Shown in pieces: positions 34,916 to 46,254 of a stretch of DNA of 64,000 bases. The notes under the pieces were generated by a model. It was not told the origin of the DNA, did no database searches, and saw nothing but the letters and a program-made list of their open reading frames with translations. Source of the stretch: Wurfbainia villosa (Eukaryota; Streptophyta; Magnoliopsida; Zingiberales; Zingiberaceae); NCBI GenBank assembly GCA_025175895.1, contig CM045990.1, positions 43,892,658 through 43,956,657 on the forward strand, read 5' to 3'. The translations under genes and the position numbers were made by a program. The stretch's first letter is position 1; every line of letters starts with the position of its first letter.

Positions 34916-34930
34916 CGGGCTCTGATACCA
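34916..34930 (-). other. PBS of element C
   Basis: Minus strand TGGTATCAGAGCCCG, two bases after the LTR. Confidence 0.88.
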
Positions 34931-34932
34931 CT

Positions 34933-36165
34933 TGTTAGGGATCCTTGGAAGGCTAGAGGGGGGGGTGAATAGCCTCTTTTCAAAATCTATAAGAAATGTT
35001 AGTGGAAGCAAATACTAAACAAAAACAAGAAGCTAAACACAAACGCTAACACGAAGCCTTTTACGTGGTTCGGAGATAACGCTCCTACTCCATGGCGATC
35101 CTTAAGGTGGATCAACCCAAGCAATTCCACTAAGAAGCTTTCCTTTACAAGACACTCTCCTCTTTTTACAATGATGAAAATGAGATTTAGGAGAAGAGGA
35201 GGAATTAACACAAAGAAAGCCTTTGAAAATTCGTGGGGAGCTTGAGAATAAGGTTGGAAGATAAGCATTAGCCTTCTCAAGCACCTCAAGCCCTCTTTTT
35301 ATAGAGAGAGGGATGTTTTTTCCGTTGGGTCACGATCAGTCGACTGATGTACAACATCAGTCGACTGTCGTCATAGCTAATGGCTTCTAACGAGGCAAAT
35401 TCGCGGAGATACGCATCCGTTATTTCCAACGGTAGCCTGATCAATCGATTGATCACTTCATCAGTTGACTGATGAAGCGATCAGTCGAGTGATCCCTGCG
35501 AGGAGTCGAGTGAGACTCCATTCTGTGCCCGATGTCGACTTGATCGATCATTGCCGGTATTAGCGATCGGCGATTCATGTTATCATGCCCGGCTCTTGGC
35601 GATCGGGATTGTCGAGTTTCAGACTCAGTTGAGCACCTTATCAGTCGATTGCTACATCATATCAGTCGCCTGATACTCATCAAGTATGAGTAATTCATAC
35701 TTGAATTGACTCCCTAGACCTAGACTTAACCTTCTAGCTCTTCCTTTAGCCTTGCGCCTTCAGGATCCCTCTGAGTCCGCGACTTGTTCATCCTTTGCGC
35801 TTGCTTCCAAGAGCTTCCTTCGGTTTCGTCATGTCTTGGGTTTCTCTTCACCAAAGTACGCTTGGACTTTATGCCGCCAAGACTACATGCTTGGACTTAC
35901 ATTGCCAAGACTTGCCTTTGGACTTCCTTTGCCAAGGTCCACTTTTACGCCGCCAAGACTACATGCTTGGTCTTACGCCGCCAAGCCCTTTCCTTGGACT
36001 TCTTTTGCCAAGATTACACTTGGACTTTTCCTTTACCAAGTCTTCATACTTGGATTTTTCCTGTCACTTAAACATGTTCACAATTAGATCACAAAATATT
36101 ACCTAACTTAGATGATTATCCAAACATCAAAACATATAAATGCTTTGGGCATTGTTGCACCAGCA
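34933..36165 (-). mobile_element. LTR shared by Sireviruses C and D
   Basis: 1233 bp, TGTTAGGGATCC to GTTGCACCAGCA on plus. On its left is the PBS of C, so it is the 5' LTR of C. On its right is a PPT and the RNase H end of D, so it is also the 3' LTR of D. No TSD follows it (next bases ATCTC; the left flank of C is AAATC). Palindromic CAGTCGACTG and GATCGATC-like words fill 35335-35670. Confidence 0.8.
35291..35312 (-). promoter_or_regulatory. TATA box in an inverted repeat, C/D LTR
   Basis: On the minus strand CCCTCT, CTCTATAAAA-type TATA, then AGAGGG. The inverted arms frame the TATA. The palindrome array lies directly upstream of it on the minus strand. Confidence 0.6.
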
Positions 36166-37225
36166 ATCTCCCCAATTTTGATGTTTGACAATCATTTAAG
36201 TTAGGTCTTTAACATATGCACATAATCATATTTCTAATATGAATTCTAACTTAAACATCCCTTCTCCCCCTTTGACATACATCAAAAAGAGAAGAATTCA
36301 TGCAAAAATAAGTTTCATGAAAGAATTGAATTTGTTATATCTTGAACAAGGTATAAGATCAATATGAGGCTCCCTCTTAATCCAAGACATGGTTCATGAT
36401 GTGTGAATAACATGTGGAGCAAAGCATAACAAAAGATAGAAGGTTAAGTCCTAACTTTGCACCAACAATATAAATTTAGGGGATGAAAAGATTTATATTA
36501 TGAAGCTCCCCCTAAAATATTGCATCAAATAGTCCTAAAACTTCTTTTTACTGAAGATTATCATACCATAGTTTTAGGATACTTAAGAGCACACTCAAGA
36601 CCAAGAAATAAGGCTGAATTGCAGAAAAAATAGGGTATCAGTCGACTGAATTCTGATTCAGTCGACTGCCACACCCGAAAGCCCTTTTTCAGGTTTTTCA
36701 GCCCAACTTCAGAAATGCGCCAAAGATTCAAGAAACATCGAAAAATCACAAAATTTTGTGTACACATTTCTGAAATCATTTTCTATCAAGGAAAAATAAT
36801 TTAAAAAATATATGTTTTCTATATTTTGAAAATGATACAATTTTAAAACCTAGCAAAAGCTTTAAGTATTTTTCAAACTTTGTATCACTTTTGCTTAGCA
36901 ATTGAAAACTTTTTTTCAAAGTATGATAAACATAGTTTAAATTATATTTTATTTGACATTTTCAATCAGGTTCTTGGAGCTATATGCACATTAATTATGC
37001 ATAAGCCTTCCCAATGATTAGTCCAATGAAGGATTAATGTCTCTAGATTGCACTTTGGTTCATAGTAATGCATCATAACAAGCATGATGAACCAAGTACA
37101 TTTTCCTAACATCTCATATATTGTCTAAGTGGCTCAATACAAAAATCATGGATTATTAGGTCTTTTGTGCGATGCTTAAAGGTATAAATCCTAGAATTTC
37201 TATAGGATCATGTAAACCTAGACCT
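36166..37225 (-). other. 3' UTR of element D with PPT
   Basis: Begins with the PPT complement ATCTCCCCAATTTTG. Non-coding, homologous to the 3' UTRs of B and C. CAGTCGACTG words lie at 36638-36668. Confidence 0.65.
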
Positions 37226-37360
37226 CTATTCTACTAAGCACATTCCAAGTCCTCTCCGAAGTGATGAATATTCCACTTCGAGGAGAGCCTTGGTGAATAT
37301 GTCGGCTAAGTTAGACTTAGATTCTATGTAATTAAGTTCAATGTCCGCCTTAGCCATATG
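37226..37360 (-). pseudogene. Element D RNase H, C-terminal end
   Basis: Minus strand reads MAKADIELNYIESKSNLADI and FTKALLEVEYSSLRRGLGM, then a stop: the last RNase H motif of Copia pol. The frame is cut upstream by element E. The rest of the domain lies at 44026-44613, and the two halves meet in frame at the ATCTC target site. Confidence 0.88.
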
Positions 37361-37365
37361 ATCTC

Positions 37366-38878
37366 TGTTGGTGCAATCAGCCCAGATCACGATTGACCGG
37401 ACTCGAGTTTGACTCGAGAGATGTTTTGATGTTTGCCATGAAGGTTTGACATTGATGTTTGACATTGATGTCTGATAATGTTTTGGGAAGATTGTTAGTG
37501 CAATCGACCCGGGTCATGATTGACCGGACTCGAGTTTGACTCGAGGGGGATTTTGATAGTTGACTGGGGTTGACCATTTCATGGAAAGTCCAAGTCTTGA
37601 GTACTTGGCATGTAAAATCCAAGCATGCATCTTGGCAAGGAAAAGTCAAAGCACGAGTCTTGGCATGGAAAGTCCAACATGGGTTGGCAAGGGAAAGTCC
37701 AAGCTTGAGTCTTGGCATTTGAGAAGTCCAAGGGGTTTGATATTGGCGGCGTAAAGTCCAAGCTGGAGTCTTGGCAGCATAAGTCCAATGGTTGGCGGGG
37801 TAAAGTCTAAGCGGAGTCTTGGTAGCATAAGTCCAATGTGCCTTGGCAGTGTAGACACCGTTAGAATGATAATAGCCGATGGAAGCATCTGAAGGCTAGC
37901 GTATGGATGAACAAGTCATGGGTGACTTGGAGGGATCCGATAGGCGCGAGGCTGACGGAGGTGGCTAGAAGGCTTAGGTTTAGGCTACGGGTGGTCTAGC
38001 AAGTATGTGGACACCATACTTGAGGTTAAAACCTCATGTTTGAGGTTGACAGTCGACTGACAATATGGCTGATTCGACTGCCGTGAGTCGACTAGAGTTC
38101 GACTGCCGGTTAAGGGCTGAAAATGCTTTGGCGGATCGGTGATCATTGATCCGATCGGTGATGGCGATCGGCCGATCGCCATGGATGGAAGTCGATCGCC
38201 ATGGATGGTAATCGACTATTGATGGGTTTTTCAGCTTCATAGCCGACGCCACGGATGTTGGTGATGTCATCAGCCGATTTTCAAGAGATCCGTTAGAATT
38301 TTTCCAGCATGGATCGAGCCATTGTCTCACAACAACAGTGTTGGTAGTCGATTGCTAGGCAGAAATCTAGCCCGATGCAGGTTAAAAAGAGGAGCTCGAG
38401 GAGGATTTTGCAAATGGTTCTTTGGGAGCTTTGGTGAGGCGATTTGAAGGCGAATTGCATGTGCATTTCAGGGTCCTTCAAGCTCATCCAAGCAACCAAC
38501 AAGCAAGCACTCAAAAACCCTAGATTGTAAAGTGCTCTTTACATTTCTTTGTATTTTGCTTGTATTTTCGTGTATTGCTTTTGTAATCACTTGTACGAGG
38601 TTTCTCCACCTCCGGATTGTTCCGAGAAGGAGTTATTTGATTAGTGGTGTGTGATTGGCATCGCTAGGGCTCTTACGAGCCCAATCCATGGAGTAGGAAC
38701 CATTCAGTTCCGAACCACGTTATATCACTGTGTCTCGTGTGCTTGTGTTGTATTTATTTTTGTTATTATATATTCCGCTGCATTAACAAGTATTGTAGAG
38801 GTGAACACGATCAAATTCCATCGATGCATCGAAATGAGCTATTCACCCCACCCTCTAGCGGTAGCCGAATCCTCTACA
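37366..38878 (+). mobile_element. 5' LTR of element E
   Basis: 1513 bp. The first 127 bp are repeated at once: the second copy starts at 37493 with TGTTAGTGCAATCG. AAAGTCCAAGC-type short repeats fill 37580-37840. The region 38050-38230 corresponds to the palindrome array of the 3' LTR but here mostly carries GATCGG/CGATCG words. Confidence 0.9.
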
Positions 38879-38880
38879 AT

Positions 38881-38897
38881 TGGTATCAGAGTCTGGG
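38881..38897 (+). other. PBS of element E
   Basis: TGGTATCAGAGTCTGGG begins two bases after the LTR end; tRNA-Met type. Confidence 0.88.
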
Positions 38898-38944
38898 GCT
38901 CTTCTATGGATAACCGCCAGGAGAAAAACCGCTAGAGGAAGAAG

Positions 38945-40632
38945 ATGGAATTTGTAGGAAAATTAGGATGGGATATCCACACATCGCCACCATACGACCA
39001 AGAGGATTTTCCGGCATGGAGGACAAGAATGGAGAACTTCTTGATGATGGACATAGAAGATTGGTTCATCATCATGGAAGGCTTTGAACCTCCTAGAGAT
39101 AAGAAGGGAAACGTCTTGAAGTTGAAGAAGTGGACACAAGAGAACGTCTCAAGTTCAAGACCGAAGTTAAGGTAACAAAGCTTTTAGAAGATTTGATACC
39201 TAATGATGTTTTGTTTAGGCTAGGAGATTACATGGATGCCAAGGAGCTATGGAGCAAGTTGGCAAGATTCCATGATGAGCCCAAAGAACAAGAGTGCTCA
39301 TCGGCTCAGTTGGAGGAGGAGACCGAAGAAGAGAGCACATCATCCTCATCACAAGAAAGTGATGATTCGGAAGTTGATGGAGAATCAACATCTGGATCGG
39401 GATCGGTGGAAGAAGAGGAAGAAGTAGGAGAAGCCTCCACCTCTAGGATTGAGGGGGAGGAGATTAGAGCATCTTCACCGGAGCAACCTCAAGAGGAACC
39501 ATCAACCTCCGGTCGAGAAGATGAACAAGCTCAAGAGGCTTCCACCACGGACCTAGGTAATTCAAACATATGTGTTAATAATAAAATACATATAATATTT
39601 TTTGAGTGTAGAGAAAATGGACACTATAAAAGTAAGTTTCCAAAAAGAGTAAAGAAGACTCCACCGGCGCCTAAAAGTCAAGAGAAGTCAAATGAAGCCA
39701 GAGTCCCCACCAAAAAGAGCAAGGAGCACGTGGTGTGCTTCAAATGCCATCAAAAGGGACATTACCGGAGTCAATGTCAAAAGGGGAAGAAAAAGACCCA
39801 AGAAGGAGCATCACATGTAGGGGGAGCTAAGGCTAACCCTAAGGTATATTTTAATAATGCACCTTCTAATTTAAATGTCAAAAAGCATGTTAGGAATTTT
39901 AATTCTTATACAATTTATCATGAAAAGCATGCTAGGAATAACAAATATTTTTGTCTAGGAGCTAAGAGTGTCCATTTTAATAATAAGGAGAAATTTGGGA
40001 CTAATGTCCCTAAAAAAATCTTACCTAGGGAATCTATTAGAAAAATTGAAGACCACCTAGGTTTTAATCCCAAATGGACTAGGCATATGCCTAGAAAGGA
40101 CAATGGCAAAAGATTAAATCAAAATTCAAAAATTGGGCAATTAGAAAAAGAAAATCAAGCTTTGAGGTCAAGGCTTGAGAAATTAGAGAAGACCCTTGCA
40201 AAGATGCAAAATTCAATTATAGGGTCAAGTGATCAAAAATCTAGGTCTAGGAGTCAAGGTCAAAGACCTGGAAATCAAGAACAATCCAAGGGCAAGTTTA
40301 AGCTCGAAAAGACCTACCACAATGTTCCATTTGATTATGAAACTCAAATTAGGTCTAGGAAAACCAAGGTCAATAGGGAAGTCATCCCTAAGGTTGACCA
40401 AGGTAGGTGCTTAGTGGCCAAGGTTTCCATGAAACCTAGGAAGACCACTAAGAAGGTTACAAGGGGAGTCACCCCTAGAGTTAACCTAGGCAAGACCACA
40501 ATGACCAAGGCTAACAAGCCTAGAAGGGTCATTAGGAAGGTATCTAGGGAGGTTATCCCTAAGGAATACCTAGTAAACCCTAGGATCTCAAATAGGTTTT
40601 GGGTTCCTAAGAGCATGATCGATTCACGCTAG
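38945..40632 (+). pseudogene. Gag of element E, divergent, one frameshift
   Basis: ATG at 38945 opens the N-terminal part (EDFPAWRTRMENFLMM, DWFIIMEGFEPPRD, KLKKWTQE). A small indel near 39145 moves the frame. It then stays open for about 490 codons to TAG at 40632: KFKTEVKVTKLLEDLIPN, DAKELWSKLARFHDEP, a Ser/Glu-rich acidic part, a degenerate knuckle (FECRENGHYKSKF, with two Cys lost), a good CCHC knuckle CFKCHQKGHYRSQC, a coiled coil near 40140-40200, and three basic repeats of about 28 residues around KVxREVIPK. It ends FWVPKS like F. About 120 residues of the UBN2 domain present in F are missing. If translated it would be a nucleic-acid-binding gag variant. Confidence 0.8.
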
Positions 40633-42459
40633 ATGGGTTTAGGTGTGCCAACTTTAAATGGATGGGTAGCTAACCTAACCATAGTAAAGGTGGCACCTTA
40701 GGACATTTTCAAGGTTATGGATACCTTGGAAATAGATTTGAATAATAATCCTAAAAGATTTTAGGATGTGCCAATATATTTTTGGGATCATGAAAAATCA
40801 ATTAAAATTGGCACATTTTAGGTTTAAAGGTTGTAGTGTGCCATTTTGGGCTTTTGGCACACTTGGAGAATAAATGACAATATGGAAAAATGAGATTAAT
40901 AATAACAAATGACAACAAATACTAAAATTTAGGTATTATATACCTTATATTTTATTTTCCATATTTTGTTTGCCATATACCATGCCATGACATCATATCT
41001 ACTTTCAATCATTTAATATGTCATGATCATGTTAGGATTAAGATTTAATGTCATGTGTTTTTAGATTATATCATATTCCATGACATCATGATCATTGGCC
41101 ATACTTTATTTATGTTATCATCTATGCCATGATCATTCATGCATTTAATTTGATTAAAATTGAGTTAAGGACAATGCCATAACTTGAAGTCCCATTTATA
41201 AGGGAATCAAGTAGTGTTGCCTTAGAAAATGCATGAGGCCTTAGTTTAAGATAAACCAAAACCCACATCTCACATCTAAATTGACATGTATGTGTATTGA
41301 TACACTCTAGATATATGTGAGATGCTAGGATATGAGTTAAGTTCAAGGTGCATAGTTTTTGCATCTAGATGAACTAAAACTCATCTTTTACTAAATGTGG
41401 ATCATTGGGAGAGCTTATGGTCAAGCCATGTACATTAAGCCCAAAGAATATGATCCAATATAGGTTTTCAAAAACATTTTAAAATCATTTTAGAAAACCT
41501 TGGTGAAGTCTATCTTTTGATAGCAATGACCATTGATGAAATTGATACAAAGTGAGCTAAAACATTGAAGTTTTTCTTCACTTTTGAACTTTATGTCAAT
41601 TTCATTATTTTATGAGTAAAATATTTTTCACCCATTGTATTGCTTATAAGTAATATACGTATGAATTTTTATGATTTTTTGATATACATAAAATTACTTA
41701 TGCTCTTTCGAATTTCATTTTTATAACTGAAATTCTGATATTTCAGTTATCAGTTGACTGCCCCCAAAGGCAGTCGACTGATGAGTACAACAGTCGATTG
41801 ATTTCTGATAGAGTCGACTGACAGGCTAATTTCGGGAAAAACAAGGTTGTTTAGCCCATTTTCAGCTATAGTAAGGTTCCCTAACCACTCCTAACCCTAG
41901 GATATACTTTGGGAAGCATTATAAAGGGTGAAAATTCATTGGATATGGATTAGGAGAGTTGTTAGGGTGATGTATCAAATTTAAGGGGGTGGAAAGTTCA
42001 ATGTTGAATTTTGAACCTTATTTTTTATGGTTTAGAGTTCCTATTGGCTTAGGGACTTCCCAAGGACATTGTTGGTGCAATGGTCAAGGGGGAGCAAGCC
42101 TTTAGGGGGAGGTATCCATCATGGGATGATGGATGATATTTTTCCTCATGAGGGGGAAAATGGATTTTGGAGATACCCAATTTGGAAATTGGGAGAGTGT
42201 ATAGGATTGCCTCTCTTGAGTGATATGACACTTATCACTAGGAAGATTATCGACATCCTAGGTATTCTTGGACCAATGGGGAGATTGTAAGATCTCATTG
42301 GGACATGAGACATTGACCTCCTTGGAGAGAACCTTTTTGATGTTAGTCAAAAAGGGGAAGAATGTTTGGGAAAATTTATGGGATTACCAATTTGGGATAA
42401 TTGGTAAGAAGATTTGAGTTAGTGTTTTAACTCAATGGTATGTGTTTTTGTCAAACATC
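40633..42459 (+). other. 3' region of element E, non-coding
   Basis: AT-rich, no pol trace found in either orientation. CAGTCGACTG words lie at 41750-41825. GGGGGAG phrases occur near 42090-42150 before the PPT. Confidence 0.65.
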
Positions 42460-42473
42460 AAAAATGAGGAGAT
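42460..42473 (+). other. PPT of element E
   Basis: AAAAATGAGGAGAT directly before the 3' LTR. Confidence 0.75.
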
Positions 42474-44020
42474 TGTTGGTGCAATCGACCCAGGTCACGA
42501 TTGACCAGACTCGAGTTTGACTTAAGAGATGTTTTGATGTTTGACATGAAGGTTTGATATTGATGTTTGACATTGATGTCTGATAATGTTTTGGGGAGAT
42601 TATTGGTGCAATCGACCCGGGTCATGATTGACCGGACTCGAGTTTGACTCGAGGGGGATTTTGATGGTTGACTGGGGTTGACCATGTCATGGAAAGTCCA
42701 AGTCTTGAGTACTTGGCATGTAAAGTCCAAGCATGGGTCTTGGTAAGGAAAAGTCCAAGCATGGGTCTTGGCATGGAAAGTCCAACATGGGTTGGCAAGG
42801 GAAAGTCCAAGCTTGAGTCTTGTCATTTGAGAAGTCCAAGGGGTTTGATATTGGTGGCGTAAAGTCCAAGCGGGAGTCTTGACAGCATAAGTCCAATGGT
42901 TGGCGGCGTAAAGTCCAAGCGGAGTCTTGGCAGCGTAAGTCCAATATGCCTTGGTGGTGTAGACACCGTTAGCATGACAATAGCCGATGGAAGCACCTGA
43001 AGGCTAGCGTATGGATGAACAAGTCATGAATGACTTGGAGGGATCCGATAGGTGCGAGGTTGACGGAGGTGGCTAGAAGGCTTAGGTCTAGGCTACGGGT
43101 GGCCTACCAAGTATGGGGACACTATACTTAAGGTTAAAACCTCATGTTTGAGGTTGGCAGTCGACTGACAATATGGCCGGTTCGACTGTCATGAGTCGAC
43201 TAGACTTCGACTGTCGATTAATGGCTGAAAATATCTTGGCAGTCGACTGATCATTGGATCAGTCGACTAATGGCAGTCGACTGCCATGGATGGTAGTCGA
43301 CTGCTGGACTGGGTTTTGCGACCGCGACCACAGAATGCTTCGTAATCGATTGGGCAGTCAGCTACGGACATTAGCAGTCGACTGTGATGTCATCAGTCGA
43401 TTGCCAAGAGATCCGTTGAAATTTTTTCAGCGTAGATCGAGCCGTTGTCTCATGACAACAGTGTTGGCAGTCGACTGGGACCTTATGGCAGTCGACTGCC
43501 AGGCGGAAATCCAGCCCGATACAGGTTAAAAAGAGGAGCTTGAGGAGGATTTCACAAATGGTTCTTTGGAAGCTTTGGTGAGGCAATTTGAAGGCGAATT
43601 GCAGGTGCATTTCAAGGTCCTTCAAGCTCATCCAAGCAACCAACAAGCAAACGCTAAAAAACCCTAGATTGTAAAGTGCTCTTTACATTTATTTATATTT
43701 TGCTTGTATTTTTGTGTATTGCTTTTGTAATCACTTGTACGAGGTTTCTCCACCTCCGGATTGTTCCGAGAAGGAGTTATTTGATTAGTGGTGTGTGATT
43801 GGCATCGCTAGGTCTCTTACGAGTCCAATCCGTGGAGTAGGAACCATTCAGTTCCGAACCACGTTATATCGCTGTGTCTCATGTACTTGTATTGTATTTA
43901 TTTTTGTTATTATATATTCCACTGCGTTAACAAGTATTATAGAGATGAATGCGATCAAATTCCATCGACGCATCGAAACGAGCTATTCACCCCCCTCTAG
44001 AGGTCATCGAATCCTCTACA
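42474..44020 (+). mobile_element. 3' LTR of element E
   Basis: 1547 bp, TGTTGGTGCAATCGACCC to CCTCTACA, then TSD ATCTC. It also carries the 127-bp terminal duplication (second copy at 42601). At 43158-43500 it has about ten AGTCGACTG words, many as GGCAGTCGACTGCC. Confidence 0.92.
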
Positions 44021-44025
44021 ATCTC

Positions 44026-44613
44026 TAATGAAGTGATGCTTCACTTCAATGTGCTTAGTCCTAGAGTGATGTACCGGATTTTTGGTCAAGTTTATGGTAC
44101 TCACATTATCACAATAAACTTTTACATTGGAGTAGTATAGCTCATAATCCTCTAATGTGTGTCTCATCCAAAGTAATTGAGCCACACAACCTCCCATAGT
44201 CATATATTCGGCCTCGGTGGTTGACAAAGCAACACAAGGTTGCTTTCTGCTACTCCAACTTACTAGGGAGGATCCAAAAAATTGACATCCACCACTAGTA
44301 CTCTTCCGATCTAACTTGCAACCCGCATAGTCAGAATCGGTGTACCCAACCAAATCAAAAGACTTAGTCCTAGGGTACCAAAGTCCTACATTTAGTGTGC
44401 CCTTGATATACCTTAAGATTCTTTTTACAGCCACTAAATGGGACTCTTTGGCACATGATTGATACCTTGCACACATACCTACCGCAAATAATATATCGGG
44501 TCTACTAGCGGTTAGGTACAAAAGGCTACCAATCATACTCCTATAGAGTTTAAGGTCAATTTGTTTTCCTTCAAGATCATTATCTATTTTTGTATTAGTT
44601 ACCATTGGGGTTG
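44026..44613 (-). pseudogene. Element D RNase H, main part
   Basis: Minus strand from 44605 reads MVTNTKIDNDLEGKQ, YRSMIGSLLYLTASRPDIL, GMCARYQSCAKESHLVAVK, FDLVGYTDSDYAGCKLDRKS, SSLVSWSSRKQPCVALSTTE, AEYMTMGGCVAQLLWM and SRTKHIEVKHHFIR. This is a well-kept Copia RT tail plus RNase H without stops until element E. Upstream the element is cut by Athila H at 44614, so RT itself is not in the window. Before E and H inserted, D may have had an intact domain. Confidence 0.92.
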
Positions 44614-45982
44614 TGATGTGAGCAAAATATATAGGGTTTTAGAAGTAGTTTTCGCTCACATCTTGTTACATTTTGTGTTAGTTTCATGCATATGTTACTC
44701 TATTCTTGCATGCATTGCCTATTTTCTGGTTCGGAGGTCTGCTCGTTGTACTTTTGTGTTCAGGTTAACTTTTTTGGTGAAAAAGACGCATTTTCAGAGC
44801 AAAAGAAGGACTTTCGCAGCTAGACACAGAGTGGGACACGACCAGGGCATGTGGATTCACACGGTCATGTCTAATGGGCAAAGATCAGCGCCCCAGGGCC
44901 GCACACGGCCTGGCCGTGTGGAAACATACGGCCGTGTGGCGGCCTGACGGATTTACGCGACTAGGGCTTTTTCCCAATTTTGCAGTGGTCCGAGATGATG
45001 TCTATATAAGGATGGCTCTACCCAAACCCTAGGGGGAGGCATGACGGCTAGGATGACACACCAAAGCCCTAAAAAGCTTTGGTAACTCGCAGCGGGGAGG
45101 AGGAATGCCGCCGGAGGTCCACAACTTGCAATACAACGCCGGAGAGAAGATCACGAAGCATCGTATATCTCTATTTCTGCGCTTTATTTCTATTGTATTC
45201 AAACTTAAACATGTTTTGTGATTCTTCCTTCATATTTATAGAGTAGTACTTTCGATTCTAGGATTAGGGAGTAGCTTGTGTACATAAACAATGTTGGGTC
45301 ATATTAACTTATGGCCATAAGTTTGATTTGACAATTGGTAGTTTCTCTCTTATTATATCTTCATGTGTTTGGCTTTCTTTCCGCTGTTCTTTGGCGATAC
45401 GAGGTGGTGACAACCCTCGCAATCTAAATTTAGGAGATTTGATCCAAGGAACCTAGGGGTAAACCTGACCTCCTATAACTACGGGAGAAGGGAGCGGTGG
45501 AATCAGAAACGGTCCACCGCAAGGATTGATTTGGCATCCTCGTACCCTCTATCTCATCCTTTTGGGCGAAGATAGCTCCCGGTGAATGCGGCGGCTCTAC
45601 GGGAGAGTGTATGATGTCCCTTCCTCAAAACCGTAGGTAGACGTTTAGACGACGCCAATTGACAACATTTTTCTATGGTACACAAGCGAAACCGAAGTCC
45701 TAGAATCGCCTTTTAAGATCCCGGCACACTTTTTTCCTCCTCCGTGTGACACCGTACAGAGTAGGGTCCACCGATAGTCCTCACCAATCGACTCTCTCAG
45801 AGATTTCGTCCAAACAATCGCAACCACTTAGTATATTGGTATTCAAATCCCAGTCCCTGTGGGATCGATAAATCTTTATTACTTGACGACATCCGTGTAC
45901 TTATGGGCGTTGAGCACGAGCATGTGCTTTGAGTCCTTGACAGTATCCATCGTGAGATTCGAGGTCGCATCCGTGCGCATCA
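44614..45982 (+). mobile_element. 5' LTR of Athila H
   Basis: 1369 bp, TGATGTGAGCAAAATATATA to GTGCGCATCA. Contains a near-perfect inverted repeat CACACGGCCTGGCCGTGTG at 44902-44920 followed by ACGGCCGTGTGG. ORF 44561-44947 is LTR sequence. Confidence 0.9.
45003..45010 (+). promoter_or_regulatory. TATA box of H 5' LTR
   Basis: TATATAAG, kept in the 3' LTR at 56113-56120. The CACACGGCC palindromes lie 60-100 bp upstream. Confidence 0.65.
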
Positions 45983-45988
45983 AGTTTT

Positions 45989-46007
45989 TGGCGCCGTTAT
46001 CGGGGAC
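45989..46007 (+). other. PBS of H (tRNA-Asp type)
   Basis: TGGCGCCGTTATCGGGGAC, the primer site typical of Athila elements, six bases after the LTR. Confidence 0.9.
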
Positions 46008-46254
46008 TGTCGATTCGATATCAAATTGAACGGTGGTGAATTGGATCGGACTTAGGATTAGATTATTTACTTGCCTTATTTTCTTATAGTTTATCTTATT
46101 TGCTTTAGTTCTATTTTCCATATTTAGTTTTTTTTTTCAGCAGTAGTTTTTTTTTATTTACTTATTGCATCTTATATTTTTATTTGCTAGACTTATTTAT
46201 TTTTTGCTTTTAGCATTAGGATAACACTCTTAACTTTGTAGTTTGGTTCGTCGT

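Larger units (their letters stand above)
37366..44020 (+). mobile_element. Gag-only Sirevirus-like element E (TR-GAG type)
   Basis: 6655 bp flanked by ATCTC (37361-37365 and 44021-44025), inserted in the RNase H of element D. LTRs start TGTTGGTGCAATC and end CCTCTACA. PBS, gag and PPT are present, but there is no protease, integrase, RT or RNase H, so it is non-autonomous. Plant elements with LTRs and only a gag gene are known as TR-GAG. Confidence 0.92.

Noticed and set aside
35752..36106. Three overlapping ORFs of 95-111 codons
   Set aside because: Inside the shared C/D LTR; CTTGGACTT-type short repeats keep all three frames open.
37377..37888. Overlapping ORFs with repeated LDFSLP/WTFPCQ-type peptides (also 42458-42944)
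   Set aside because: They are made by AAGTCCAAGC short repeats in the E LTRs, open in several frames on both strands.
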